Shown here piece after piece: positions 6,637 through 15,863 of a DNA stretch of 41,865 bases (its first letter is position 1; each line of letters opens with the position of its first letter). The DNA comes from Microbacterium proteolyticum (GTDB taxonomy: Bacteria; Actinomycetota; Actinomycetes; Actinomycetales; Microbacteriaceae): positions 1-41,865 of the forward strand of contig NZ_JACHXY010000005.1 of NCBI RefSeq assembly GCF_014192415.1, in the 5' to 3' direction. A program made the translations under genes and the position numbers. The notes beneath the pieces are model-generated. The model did not search any database, was not told where the DNA came from, and was given only the letters and a program-made list of their open reading frames with translations.

Positions 6637-8787
6637 CTACTTCGCGGCGACGGCTTGCGGGCTGAGGTCGAGCCGACGCAGGAGTTGCGCGTTGAGCGCG
6701 ACGACGATCGTGGACAGCGACATCAGGATCGCTCCGACGGACATGGGGAGGACGAACCCGATAGGGGCGAGCACTCCGGCGGCGAGGGGGACGGAGATGA
6801 GGTTGTATCCGGCGGCCCACCACAGGTTCTGCTTCATCTTCCGATAGCTGGCCCGCGACAGGTCGATCACGGACAGCACGGAGCGGGGGTCGTCGCTGGC
6901 GAGGATGACCCCGGCGGACGCGATGGCGACGTCGGTGCCCGCGCCGATGGCGATACCGACATCGGCTTGCGCGAGGGCGGGTGCGTCGTTCACCCCGTCA
7001 CCGACCATGGCGACCTTGCGGGATTCGTTCTGGAGCTGCTTGACCTTGGATGCTTTGTCTTCTGGGCGGACCCCGGCGAAGTAGCGGTCGATGCCGAGGT
7101 CGGCGGCGACGGAGGCGGCAACCGCTTCGGCGTCTCCGGTGATCATGACCACCTGCACGCCCCGCTGGTGCAGTGCGTCGACCGCGGCGCGCGATTCGGG
7201 GCGGATCTCGTCCGCCAGGCGCAGCGCTCCTGCCACCTGCCCGTCGATGAGGACGTGGAGGATGATCGCACCCTCCTTGCGCCACTCGTTCGCGATCGAC
7301 CGCTCAGCGGCCTTCTCCTGCTCGAGCATGTAGGGGCCGCCGACCTGGACGGTGCGCCCGGTGACCTGCGCGCGGACACCGACGGCCGGTGACGATTCAA
7401 AGTCGTTGGAGGAGGGGACGGTGAGCTGCTTCTCTTTCGCGGCGTTCACGATCGCCCGAGCAAGGGGGTGTTCAGAGTCCGCCTCGGCGGCGGCGGCCAA
7501 GGCCAGCAGTTCGTCTGCATCGACCCCTTCGGCAGGGTCGATCGCGGTGACGGCCGGCGTTCCCTTGGTGAGTGTGCCGGTCTTGTCGAACAGCACCGTG
7601 TCGACGGTGCGCATGCTTTCCAGCGCGAGACGGTCCTTGATCAGAACACCGCCGCGCGCGGCACGCTCCGTGGCGATCGACACGACGAGCGGGATCGCCA
7701 GTCCCAAGGCGTGCGGGCAGGCGATGACCAGAACGGTGATGGTGCGGATGACCGCTTCGTCGGGGAATCCCACCAGGGACCACACCACAGCGGTGACCGC
7801 GGCCGCGCCGAGCGCGAACCAGAACAGCCACCCCGCAGCACGGTCCGCGAGCCGCTGCGCGCGAGAGGAGGAGTTTTGAGCCTCAGAGACGAGCTTTTGG
7901 ATGCCCGCGAGGGCGGTGTCCTGCCCGACCGCGGTGATTTCTACGCGAACTCCGGAGTCGGTGGCGACCGTGCCGGCGACGACCTGATCGCCGTCGCCGC
8001 GGCGAACGGGGCGGGATTCTCCGGTGATCATCGACTCGTCCATGCTGGCCGAGCCCTGCACGATCCGCCCGTCCGCGGGAACCCGCCCACCGGGGCGGAC
8101 CACAACCACGTCACCGACCTGCAGCTCAGCGGGGGCGACGGTGACGGTGGTTTCCCCGTCCACCTTCTCGGCCTCGTCGGGCAGGAGCGCGGCGAGGGAG
8201 TCGAGGGCGGAGGTGGTCTGGGCGAGGGATCGCATCTCGATCCAGTGCCCGAGAAGCATGATGACGACCAGCAGCGCCAGCTCCCACCAGAAGTCCAACT
8301 CGTGGTGCAACAGCCCGAGGCTTGCCCCCCAGGACGCGAGGAACGCGACGGTGATCGCGAGGGCAATGAGAAGCATCATGCCGGGCTTGCGGGCGCGCAG
8401 CTCGCTGACGGCGCCGGTAAGGAACGGGGCGCCACCCCAGACATACATGACGGTCCCGAGAATCGGGGACACCCATCCCACCCACGCCGCGTCCGGCAGC
8501 GGGTAGCCGATCAGCATCGAGAACATGCTGGAGAAAGCCACGACCGGCACCGCGAGAACCAGCATGATCCAGAACAGCCGCCGGAACCGGGCGACGTGAT
8601 CACCGTGACCGGCGTGACCGCCGTGGTCGGCGTGACCGTGCCCGGCGTGCCCCGCCGCAGGTGCCCGATCATCCGTGCCGTGCGGGTGGCCCATCGCTGC
8701 GTGGTCGTGTACTGCCGTTGCCGCCGGAGCGTTGTGGCCCTGGTGGTTCGTGCGGGCCGAGTGGTTGTGATGTTCGTGCTGGCTCAT
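6637..8787 (-). CDS. copB: CopB-type P1B ATPase (CPH motif)
   Basis: A 716-residue heavy-metal P-type ATPase. The N-terminus is a histidine-rich tail of about 60 residues (HEHHNH, HGHADHGGHAGHGDH) instead of a CxxC HMA domain. The membrane metal motif is CPH (VIACPHALGLA), which marks the P1B-3 subgroup linked to copper, and also silver, export. The actuator loop (TGES), the phosphorylation site (DKTGT), an HP motif (SEHPLARA) and GDGVND are all intact. Start 8787 has GGAGG five bases upstream and a better fit than 8817. It lies 40 bases downstream of copA in the same operon. Confidence 0.94.
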   Translation of the reverse strand: MSQHEHHNHSARTNHQGHNAPAATAVHDHAAMGHPHGTDDRAPAAGHAGHGHADHGGHAGHGDHVARFRRLFWIMLVLAVPVVAFSSMFSMLIGYPLPDAAWVGWVSPILGTVMYVWGGAPFLTGAVSELRARKPGMMLLIALAITVAFLASWGASLGLLHHELDFWWELALLVVIMLLGHWIEMRSLAQTTSALDSLAALLPDEAEKVDGETTVTVAPAELQVGDVVVVRPGGRVPADGRIVQGSASMDESMITGESRPVRRGDGDQVVAGTVATDSGVRVEITAVGQDTALAGIQKLVSEAQNSSSRAQRLADRAAGWLFWFALGAAAVTAVVWSLVGFPDEAVIRTITVLVIACPHALGLAIPLVVSIATERAARGGVLIKDRLALESMRTVDTVLFDKTGTLTKGTPAVTAIDPAEGVDADELLALAAAAEADSEHPLARAIVNAAKEKQLTVPSSNDFESSPAVGVRAQVTGRTVQVGGPYMLEQEKAAERSIANEWRKEGAIILHVLIDGQVAGALRLADEIRPESRAAVDALHQRGVQVVMITGDAEAVAASVAADLGIDRYFAGVRPEDKASKVKQLQNESRKVAMVGDGVNDAPALAQADVGIAIGAGTDVAIASAGVILASDDPRSVLSVIDLSRASYRKMKQNLWWAAGYNLISVPLAAGVLAPIGFVLPMSVGAILMSLSTIVVALNAQLLRRLDLSPQAVAAK

Positions 8788-8827
8788 GGGAGCCTCCTTC
8801 GCTGGGTGCGCCGCCACGGCGCACGAT

Positions 8828-11089
8828 TCAGGCCGGTTGGGGCATGGGAGTGCGGGCGATGTGCACGGGTGCCGGCTCGGGGCGGAACCGGCGCAGCCGG
8901 AGGCTGTTGGTCACGACGAACACCGACGACAGCGCCATGGCCGCCGCGGCGACGAGCGGGTTCAGCAGCCCGGCCATGGCGATCGGGATGGCGGCGACGT
9001 TGTAGGCGAAGGCCCAGAACAGATTGCTCTTGATGGTGCGGAGGGTGCGGCGGGAGAGTCGGATCGCGTCGGCCACGACGGTCAGGTCGCCGGAGACGAT
9101 CGTGATGTCACTGGCGGCGATCGCCGCGTCCGTGCCGCCCCCCATCGCAAGGCCGAGGTCGGCTGCGGCGAGGGCCGCGGCGTCGTTGACGCCGTCACCG
9201 ACCATTGCGACCACGTGGCCATCGTTTTGGAGCCGGCGGATCACTTCGAGCTTCCCGGCGGGGGTGACGCCGGCGTGCACGTCGGAGATGCCGACCTCAG
9301 CGGCAATCCGTGCGGCCGTGGTGTCATTGTCGCCGGTGAGGAGCACCGGGCGCAGCCCGAGTGCGCGGAACAGTGCGATGGCGGTCGAGCTGGTCGGCTT
9401 CACCGTGTCCGCCACGCCGATCGCGCCCAGGTACTGCCCGTCGCGGCCGACCGCGATTGCGGTACTGGTACGAGCGAGCGTGTTCAGCTCCGCTGCGGCC
9501 TCCGACGGTGGGTGGATGCCCCACTGCTCGGCCAGCCAGGAGGCGCGGCCCGCGACCACCGCGGCGCCGTCCACGATCCCCTGCACACCGAACCCGGCGT
9601 GCGAGGCGAAGCTGTCCGCATATGCACCAGGCGCGGTGGCGGTGATCGCGCGGGCGACGGGATGCTCGGAGCCCGCCTCGACCGCAGCGGCGACCCGCAG
9701 CAGCTCGTCCCGGGTGACACCAGGGGCGGGGTGAACGGTGGTGACGGTCATCTTGCCGGTGGTCACGGTGCCGGTCTTGTCGAGCACGATGGTGTCGACG
9801 GTGCGGGTCTGCTCCAGCACCTGCGGTCCACGGATCAAGATTCCCAGCTGCGAGCCCCGGCCGGTGCCCACCAAGAGGGCGGTGGGGGTGGCGAGGCCAA
9901 GCGCGCACGGGCACGCGATGATTAGTGTCGCGACCGCGGCGGTGAACGCTTGTTCCAGCGATGCCCCAGCGATCATCCAGCCGACGAAGGCGGCGGCGGC
10001 AAGTCCGATGACGATCGGGACGAACACGGCCGACACCCGGTCAGCGATGCGTTGCACCTTGGCCTTGCCGGTTTGGGCTTCCTCCATCAGCCGGCGCATG
10101 CGCGCGAGCTCGGTGTCGGCGCCGACCCGGGTGATTTCTACGGTGAGGCGGCCGCCGACATTCACCGTCGCTCCTACGACGCGCGACCCAGTCGTCACCT
10201 CGACGGGGACTGATTCTCCGGTGAGCATGCTGGCATCGACGGCGGAGGCACCATCGATCACCAGCCCGTCGGAGGGAATCTTCTCCCCCGGTCGAACGAG
10301 CACAGTGTCTCCGACCGACAGCTGCGCGACCGGCACCATCCGTTCGGCGCCGTCGACGAGCTGCGTGGCGTGCTTCGCGCCCATCTCCAGCAGCGCCCGT
10401 AACGCCTCCGACGATGATTTCCTCGCGCGCGCTTCGGCATACCGCCCGGCCAGGATAAAGACGGTGACCAGCGCGGCCACTTCCAGATAGATTTCGTGGC
10501 CCCCGGCCTGCGGGGTACCGACGAGGGTGAACGTCATCGTCATGCCGGGCATGCCTGCGCCACCGAAGAACAGCGCGTAAAGGGACCACCCGAATGCGGC
10601 GATGACGCCAACGCTGATGAGGGTGTCCATGGTCGCCGCGCCGTGTCGGGCGTTGACGGCCGCGGCCCGGTGGAACGGCCACGCGCCCCAGACCGCCACC
10701 GGGGCGGTGAGAGTGAGGGCAAGCCACTGCCAGTACTCGAACTGCAGCGCCGGGACCATCGACAACACTGCCACCGGCAGCGACAGGGCGGCACTAATCA
10801 GCAGACGCCGCCGTAGCGCCCCGACCTCGCCGTCCTCTCGGTTTGGGGTGTTCTCATCGATATCACCGCTCGGTGGCGGTGCGGGGAGAGCCGCCTGGTA
10901 CCCCGCGGATTCGACGGCGGCGATCAGGGTGGCAGGGTCGACGTCGTTCCCGCGAACACGTGCTTTTTCGGTGGCGTAGTTCACCGTTGCTTCCACACCG
11001 GGAAGCTTGTTCAGCTTGCGTTCAATCCGGGTCGCACACGACGCGCATGTCATCCCGGAAATATCGAGTTCGACGTCGACCGCGCTCAT
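8828..11089 (-). CDS. copA: CopA Cu(I)-exporting P1B-1 ATPase
   Basis: A 753-residue P-type ATPase. One N-terminal HMA domain carries GMTCASC (Cys15, Cys18). Eight membrane helices, TGES, the CPC motif ([15 protein letters not shown]), [13 protein letters not shown] and GDGVND follow, so all catalytic elements are intact. CPC with a CxxC domain is the Cu(I)-exporting P1B-1 signature. The ATG at 11089 overlaps the stop of the copZ-like gene (ATGA), so chaperone and pump are translationally coupled. It is regulated by CsoR through the promoter at 11726-11754. Confidence 0.96.
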   Translation of the reverse strand: MSAVDVELDISGMTCASCATRIERKLNKLPGVEATVNYATEKARVRGNDVDPATLIAAVESAGYQAALPAPPPSGDIDENTPNREDGEVGALRRRLLISAALSLPVAVLSMVPALQFEYWQWLALTLTAPVAVWGAWPFHRAAAVNARHGAATMDTLISVGVIAAFGWSLYALFFGGAGMPGMTMTFTLVGTPQAGGHEIYLEVAALVTVFILAGRYAEARARKSSSEALRALLEMGAKHATQLVDGAERMVPVAQLSVGDTVLVRPGEKIPSDGLVIDGASAVDASMLTGESVPVEVTTGSRVVGATVNVGGRLTVEITRVGADTELARMRRLMEEAQTGKAKVQRIADRVSAVFVPIVIGLAAAAFVGWMIAGASLEQAFTAAVATLIIACPCALGLATPTALLVGTGRGSQLGILIRGPQVLEQTRTVDTIVLDKTGTVTTGKMTVTTVHPAPGVTRDELLRVAAAVEAGSEHPVARAITATAPGAYADSFASHAGFGVQGIVDGAAVVAGRASWLAEQWGIHPPSEAAAELNTLARTSTAIAVGRDGQYLGAIGVADTVKPTSSTAIALFRALGLRPVLLTGDNDTTAARIAAEVGISDVHAGVTPAGKLEVIRRLQNDGHVVAMVGDGVNDAAALAAADLGLAMGGGTDAAIAASDITIVSGDLTVVADAIRLSRRTLRTIKSNLFWAFAYNVAAIPIAMAGLLNPLVAAAAMALSSVFVVTNSLRLRRFRPEPAPVHIARTPMPQPA

Positions 11090-11409
11090 GCGGGTGCGCC
11101 GGCCAGGGTGTAGCCGGCCTCCTCCACCGCGGCCTGCACTGCGGCAGCATCGATCGGGGTCAAGCTGTGGATGGTGACGCGCGACGTACCGCCGGCGTTG
11201 AGGTCTACCGTGACGTTCTCGACACCGTCGATCGCAGTCAGCTCCTCCGTGACGCTCGACACGCAGTGCGAGCATGTCATTCCGGTCACCAGGACGTCTT
11301 CTGTCACCGTCGCCGCGGTGGACGCGGGTGCGTCTGTCGCTGCGGACGTGGCGCAGCAAGCGCAGCCGGCGTTGGTGTCTTTCAGGCCGAGGTCGATGCG
11401 GTCGGTCAT
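11086..11409 (-). CDS. copZ: CopZ-like copper chaperone with extra N-terminal cysteines
   Basis: A 107-residue protein whose C-terminal two thirds is an HMA domain with GMTCSHC (Cys46, Cys49). The preceding 40 residues carry CACC (Cys16, 18, 19) in a flexible linker, which ordinary 68-residue CopZ lacks. It should deliver Cu(I) to CopA, whose gene it overlaps by four bases. The extra cysteines may bind further copper. GAGGAG lies six bases before the ATG. It follows csoR by 28 bases. Confidence 0.9.
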   Translation of the reverse strand: MTDRIDLGLKDTNAGCACCATSAATDAPASTAATVTEDVLVTGMTCSHCVSSVTEELTAIDGVENVTVDLNAGGTSRVTIHSLTPIDAAAVQAAVEEAGYTLAGAPA

Positions 11410-11437
11410 GATTTGCTCCTCTGGGGTTGGTGCGGGA

Positions 11438-11719
11438 TCAGGAACGGACGAGCCGTGCAATCGCGTCGTTGGCCTCACGAATCTTCTCTGCGGCAACCTG
11501 GCCGCCCTCTGCGCTCGCCTCCGCGACGCAGTGGCGGAGGTGATCCCCGAGCAGGGATAGCGCAACCGTCTCCAAAGCCTTCGTCGCGGCGGAGACCTGC
11601 GTAAGGATGTCGATGCAGTACTTGTCTTCATCGACCATTCGGGCGATTCCTCGTACCTGACCCTCGACGCGACGCAGCCGCTTCTGGAGGTCGTCTTTGT
11701 TGCCCTCGTATCCGTTCAC
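11438..11719 (-). CDS. csoR: CsoR copper-sensing repressor
   Basis: A 93-residue all-helical DUF156 repressor. The Cu(I) ligands Cys35, His60 and Cys64 are in the same positions as in M. tuberculosis CsoR (C36, H61, C65), and RLRRVEGQVRG is the family N-terminal motif. The GTG at 11719 is chosen over the ATG at 11785 because the promoter at 11726-11754 would place the transcript start on this GTG, and the longer form would translate through the operator. The mRNA is probably leaderless. It heads the copper operon. Confidence 0.92.
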   Translation of the reverse strand: MNGYEGNKDDLQKRLRRVEGQVRGIARMVDEDKYCIDILTQVSAATKALETVALSLLGDHLRHCVAEASAEGGQVAAEKIREANDAIARLVRS

Positions 11720-11725
11720 CCAGAT

Positions 11726-11754
11726 ACCATACCCCCCTAGGGTATGTAGCGCAA
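11726..11754 (-). promoter_or_regulatory. CsoR operator within the copper operon promoter
   Basis: On the minus strand TTGCGC (11754-11749) and TATGGT (11731-11726) are separated by exactly 17 bases. The spacer holds the G-tract dyad CATACCCCCCTAGGGTATG (plus strand, 11728-11746), similar to known CsoR sites. The -10 box ends six bases before the GTG at 11719. Bound CsoR would block RNA polymerase until Cu(I) releases it. Confidence 0.85.
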
Positions 11755-11829
11755 CACTCCTATTCATCCCCCTGCGCGCGTCCACCGGAGTGGGCCGCCC
11801 AACCGGGGATGATTATTCAGCAAGTCCTG

Positions 11830-11835
11830 TACTGT
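11830..11835 (+). promoter_or_regulatory. -10-like box of a possible leaderless promoter
   Basis: TACTGT stands exactly six bases before the GTG at 11842, the spacing seen at the other metalloregulator genes here. No good -35 box is visible. The palindrome GACACGTGTC (11837-11846) overlaps the start codon and could be the repressor site. Confidence 0.5.
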
Positions 11836-11841
11836 CGACAC

Positions 11842-12186
11842 GTGTCCACAGCCACTGCGACTGCCACCGTGACGCATACCGCCGCGCTCGCGCGCCTCGG
11901 CCGCGCGCTCTCCGACTCCACGCGCGCGGGCGTGCTGCTGGCACTGCGGGAAGCACCCGCCTACCCCTCCGACCTAGCGGACGCTCTCGGCGTCTCCCGA
12001 CAGGTCATGTCGAACCAGCTCGCGTGCCTTCGAGGGTGCGGGCTCGTGGAGGCTGTGCCGGATGGGCGGCGCACCTGGTATCGGCTTGCTGACTCTCACC
12101 TCTCACCCGCCCTGGACGAGCTGCTACGCGTCGTCCTCTATGTCGAACCGGGCTGCTGCGCCGGAGAAAGCTGCACCTGCGCATGA
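11842..12186 (+). CDS. ArsR/CmtR-type metal-sensing repressor with Cys-rich tail
   Basis: A 114-residue winged-helix repressor. The recognition helix region VSRQVMSNQLACLRGCGLV carries the CLxxC pair (Cys62, Cys66) that matches the CmtR ligands. The C-terminus GCCAGESCTCA adds Cys105, 106, 111 and 113. This suggests a thiophilic ion such as Cd or Pb, possibly Zn. The GTG at 11842 is preferred because the family N-terminus fits and a -10-like hexamer lies six bases upstream. The stop overlaps the start of the CDF transporter gene (ATGA), which it presumably represses. Confidence 0.85.
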   Translation: MSTATATATVTHTAALARLGRALSDSTRAGVLLALREAPAYPSDLADALGVSRQVMSNQLACLRGCGLVEAVPDGRRTWYRLADSHLSPALDELLRVVLYVEPGCCAGESCTCA

Positions 12187-12851
12187 CCACCACCACCCCT
12201 CGCCCCACCGACGACCGCCGGCACACTCTCCAACGACGCATCAAGTGGATCGTCACCGCGACGATCGCCTACAACCTCATCGAGGCCGTCGTCGCCATCA
12301 CCGCCGGCACGGTCGCCTCATCGGCTGCGCTGATCGGCTTCGGGCTTGACTCCACCATCGAGGTGCTTTCTGCCGCGGCTGTCGCCTGGCAGTTCACCCG
12401 CCGCGACCCGGAACGGTGGGAGAAGGGCACGCTGCGCGTCATCGCCGTGGCGTTCTTCGCCCTCGCCGCCTACGTCACCGCAACGTCGGTGCTCGCGCTC
12501 GTGGGCCAAGTCGACGTGCAGCATTCCACGGTCGGAATCGTGCTCACAGCCCTCAGCGTCGTCATCATGCCGTTCCTCTCGCTGGCGGAGCGCCGGGCGG
12601 GCCGCGAGCTGGGATCGGCTACCGCTGTGGCCGACTCCAAGCAGACCCTCATCTGCACCTACCTGTCCGCCGCGGTTCTCATCGGCCTTGTCGTCAACAG
12701 CCTGTTCGGCTGGTGGTGGGCCGACGCGATCGCCGGACTCGTCATCGCCGGCTTCGCAATCCGAGAAGGCATCGAGGCATGGCGCGGTGACGCCTGCGCC
12801 ACCTCCGTGGGGATGCTCCTCGAGGAGGAGCACGACGACGACCACCACTGA
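12183..12851 (+). CDS. Cation diffusion facilitator, short form
   Basis: A 222-residue membrane protein with about six helices. The metal-site pattern of the CDF transmembrane domain is visible: a histidine-free FGLDSTIEV in the second helix and WWADAIAGLVIAGFAI in the fifth. The long cytoplasmic C-terminal domain of CzcD is missing and replaced by an acidic/histidine tail (EEEHDDDHH). Actinobacterial ArsR-linked CDF proteins often look like this. It is expected to export Zn, Cd or Co by proton antiport. It is translationally coupled to the upstream repressor. The exact metal is unknown. Confidence 0.85.
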   Translation: MTTTTPRPTDDRRHTLQRRIKWIVTATIAYNLIEAVVAITAGTVASSAALIGFGLDSTIEVLSAAAVAWQFTRRDPERWEKGTLRVIAVAFFALAAYVTATSVLALVGQVDVQHSTVGIVLTALSVVIMPFLSLAERRAGRELGSATAVADSKQTLICTYLSAAVLIGLVVNSLFGWWWADAIAGLVIAGFAIREGIEAWRGDACATSVGMLLEEEHDDDHH

Positions 12852-12925
12852 TGAGCGGTTGAAGCACCTCAGATCAGCCATGACGGCTTCTGTCGCACGC
12901 GGCATGAGGAATCTAGGACGTCGTT

Positions 12926-14869
12926 CTACCGCACACGGGAGCGGAATACCACCCACCCACCCAGAACGAACGCGATCGCGGAGCCGGCAGCCAGCACCAC
13001 TCCACCGAAGTCTTGGTCTTCAGCGGGCGCCCTACCCCAAGTGCGGCCCATCGCACCGAACCAGTCGGCGGCCACTAGACCGGCAGTAGAGATGTACACA
13101 GATGCAGCCGCCATCGCTGCAACTAAACCAACGACCATCAGCAGCTTCATCTGTGTCGGTCGACGGCGAGGCCCGTCACCACCTATCAAGCCACGCACGA
13201 GCAGAGATCCCACGAGGAGGATTGCTGCCGTCGTCATCTGCCGCCCTAGCAGATCCCCTACTGTCCAACGGAGGAGGTCAGAACTGAAAAGTAGCCAAAT
13301 CAACATTGCGGTGGTCGGGACAGCGACCACGGGCGCCGAAGCGAAACGCACACCTCGCGAATGCATGAGCACCTGCGCCCACTCATACCCTCCCCTGCTG
13401 CCGTCCTCGCGGCGATGGGCTGCTTTGCGGGCGAGCTCGATTGGCGCCCCGGCTGCGAGAAGGGGCACCACCCCGACAAGGAGAATGACTACTCCAAGAA
13501 CGTGCGCACTGTAGATGTAGCTACGGTAAGCGCCCAACGCTCCGCTAGTGACCCATACCAAGATGAGCGTCCCTGCCACCCACGCGGTCGCCCGCCAGGG
13601 GTTCCATCGGTACCCACGAGCCTTTAGCCGTCGCACTGCGCTCACGTAGAAGATGAGTCCGAGCACGCCGGCAACTAACCACAGCAGGTCGGGGCTCCAC
13701 GCCGTGAACCAACGCGACATAGTCCACTCAGGAGGTAGCGGGGCGCCGGTGAGTACCTCAGCGGGTGTGAGCGCGCCTGCAGGTTCGGGGAGAATCGGCG
13801 GCGGTGTTCTCGCGAGAGCGGCAGCCGCTCCACTAGCGATCCCCATCAATCCCAGCTCCGCACACAACAGCAGCCAGAAAGTCTTGGAGTTGCTGGGGTC
13901 GGCGCGCATCCTTCGGAGTAGACGCAGTCGGTAGATCGCCCCCAAAACACCGATGGCGGTAAGGGCTACAACCTTGACGATGAGGATGAGACCGTAAGGG
14001 GAGGCGAGCGCACCGAAAGTTTCTAGGCCGATGGCGGCGCGAACCGTGCCCGAGAACGCGACGAGCGCGAAGGCAATGACGGCGATGGTGGAGTACCGCA
14101 TCAAAACTGTCGCCATCTCACGCTTGGAAGTGACAGAACGAATGACCGCTAGCAGAAGCAGACCACCGAGCCAGACCGCTGCGGCGATGATGTGTATGAC
14201 GATGGCTGTCGTGGCTTGCTGGTGAGAGGCCTCATCACCTGAGTGGCCTTGTGTTCCCATCGGGACAAGCGCTGCCAGCGCGAGAAGTGCCACGGTCGCT
14301 GTCCCGCCCCACGAACGCACCGCGAATGTGAGCACCGCGAGAATGGCACCCGCGATGGTCGTCATCAACCACACACGTCCCCCCTCGGTCTGCACGAGGT
14401 ACCGGCCAAGCTGAGACCCAAATTCGGGACCGGCATTCAAAGCGGGGTTGAAGATGACCATGAAGCTGAAGAAGCCAGTAGCAGCAGATGCCACGGTGAA
14501 GATGGCGGCAGATACCGCAGCAACATCCAACGCCAATTCAAACCCGCGCTGTTCGACGCGCAACGAGAACAAGGCGACAAAGAGCGCCCCTCCCATTCCC
14601 GCGGCGCTCATGTTCACGACGAGCTTTGACACTGGCAGCCCCCACCGTGCGAGGGGCCCGGCGTCGGCCAGTTGCAAGGGGGCAGCGCCACCGCCGACTG
14701 CGAGAGCGCACACCAAGGCAGCGACTGCGCTGACGACGAGGATGATGAGCGCAATCACGCGGTACACGTTCCACCGGCGCGGTTGCAGAGACGGAAGCCG
14801 CGTGGAGCCAGGTGCCCCCACCCTTACCGTCGAGTGGGCGTGCCCGAGCTTAGCGCCGGAAGTAGGCAT
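12926..14869 (-). CDS. copD: CopD-CtaG fusion membrane protein
   Basis: A 647-residue polytopic protein with roughly 15 membrane helices. The N-terminal half (about residues 30-330) is CopD-like copper-import/resistance domain with HSGDEASHQQATTAIVIH and conserved histidines. The C-terminal half (about 340-620) is CtaG-like, a fold tied to copper delivery to cytochrome oxidase, including SYIYSAHVLGVVIL. Such fusions are known in actinobacteria. The ATG at 14869 overlaps the ccsB stop (ATGA). It is the last gene of the long minus-strand series and pairs functionally with CopC at 17175-17840. Confidence 0.88.
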   Translation of the reverse strand: MPTSGAKLGHAHSTVRVGAPGSTRLPSLQPRRWNVYRVIALIILVVSAVAALVCALAVGGGAAPLQLADAGPLARWGLPVSKLVVNMSAAGMGGALFVALFSLRVEQRGFELALDVAAVSAAIFTVASAATGFFSFMVIFNPALNAGPEFGSQLGRYLVQTEGGRVWLMTTIAGAILAVLTFAVRSWGGTATVALLALAALVPMGTQGHSGDEASHQQATTAIVIHIIAAAVWLGGLLLLAVIRSVTSKREMATVLMRYSTIAVIAFALVAFSGTVRAAIGLETFGALASPYGLILIVKVVALTAIGVLGAIYRLRLLRRMRADPSNSKTFWLLLCAELGLMGIASGAAAALARTPPPILPEPAGALTPAEVLTGAPLPPEWTMSRWFTAWSPDLLWLVAGVLGLIFYVSAVRRLKARGYRWNPWRATAWVAGTLILVWVTSGALGAYRSYIYSAHVLGVVILLVGVVPLLAAGAPIELARKAAHRREDGSRGGYEWAQVLMHSRGVRFASAPVVAVPTTAMLIWLLFSSDLLRWTVGDLLGRQMTTAAILLVGSLLVRGLIGGDGPRRRPTQMKLLMVVGLVAAMAAASVYISTAGLVAADWFGAMGRTWGRAPAEDQDFGGVVLAAGSAIAFVLGGWVVFRSRVR

Positions 14870-15852
14870 CAGTTCAGCCCCGAATAGGCATGCAGACCCT
14901 TGAAGAACATGTTCACGGCGGTGAAGTTGAACAGCACCGCAGCGAACCCCACGATAGACAGCCACGCAGAACGGTTACCGCGCCATCCACGGGTGGCACG
15001 AGCGTGGATGTACCCGGCGTACAGCACCCAGATGATGAAAGTCCACACCTCTTTGGTATCAAAACCCCAGAAGCGTCCCCAGGAGTCGTTTGCCCAAATC
15101 GCGCCGGCAATCAGGGTGAAGGTCCAGAAGATGAAGCCAATGATGGCGAACCGGTAAGCCAGGGCTTCCAGATCTTCAGCGGTGGGGAGGGTTCGAAGCA
15201 GGCCCCGCCGCGTGTTGACGGAGGGGCGACTCTCACGCCGGTGTTGCAGAAGTTGCGTCACGGACAGGCCGCACGCGATGGCGAACAGCGCAGTCGCAAG
15301 GGAGGCCACGAAGACGTGGATGACAAGCCACACGCTACGCAGCGGGTCCATCAGAGGGGTGACCTCGACGTAGAACCCCAAGGTCGCACCACCCAGAAGA
15401 AGGACGACCATCCCAAGCAAGAAGGAGCCGAGGAAACGCAGGTCGTACCGCCGAAGGGCGAAAAGGAACACGCCGACGATGAGAAGAGTGCCGGTGAGTG
15501 CGAATTCGTACATGTTCGCCCACGGCACACGAGCTGCGGCGATGCCTCGGAGGACATCCCCGCTCAGCTGCAGCGCGAATCCCAAAATGGTGAGGGCGGT
15601 TCCGATACGTGCCCATACGAGACGTTCGCGCTCATGTGGCGGCACTTGCAATTGCACCGCGGCCGCCGGGGGCGCCACCGGTGGAGCCACGTCCCCGACC
15701 GTCACGAGTTCCGCAGCGGGCGCATCGACGCGAGACACGCGCACGGCAAGGTCGATGGCATACGCCGCAAAGGCGAGCGCGTAAACGCCGATGGCCGTCC
15801 ACACCATCAGCAGGGACAGCCCATCAAGGGTGAGGGCGGATGATTCGGTCAC
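14869..15852 (-). CDS. ccsB: CcsB (CcsA/ResC-type) cytochrome c haem lyase subunit
   Basis: A 327-residue membrane protein of system II cytochrome c maturation, which moves haem outward and with ResB joins it to CxxCH apocytochromes. The WWD-type haem-handling segment is WGRFWGFDTKEVW, flanked by conserved histidines (IHVFVAS, YIHARATRGW). About eight helices. The GTG at 15852 is chosen because the first membrane segment follows shortly and AAGGA lies eight bases upstream. Its partner ResB (21089-22777) is separated from it by seven genes' worth of copper and lipoprotein functions, which is unusual. Confidence 0.93.
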   Translation of the reverse strand: MTESSALTLDGLSLLMVWTAIGVYALAFAAYAIDLAVRVSRVDAPAAELVTVGDVAPPVAPPAAAVQLQVPPHERERLVWARIGTALTILGFALQLSGDVLRGIAAARVPWANMYEFALTGTLLIVGVFLFALRRYDLRFLGSFLLGMVVLLLGGATLGFYVEVTPLMDPLRSVWLVIHVFVASLATALFAIACGLSVTQLLQHRRESRPSVNTRRGLLRTLPTAEDLEALAYRFAIIGFIFWTFTLIAGAIWANDSWGRFWGFDTKEVWTFIIWVLYAGYIHARATRGWRGNRSAWLSIVGFAAVLFNFTAVNMFFKGLHAYSGLN

Positions 15853-15863
15853 GGGTGGAATCC

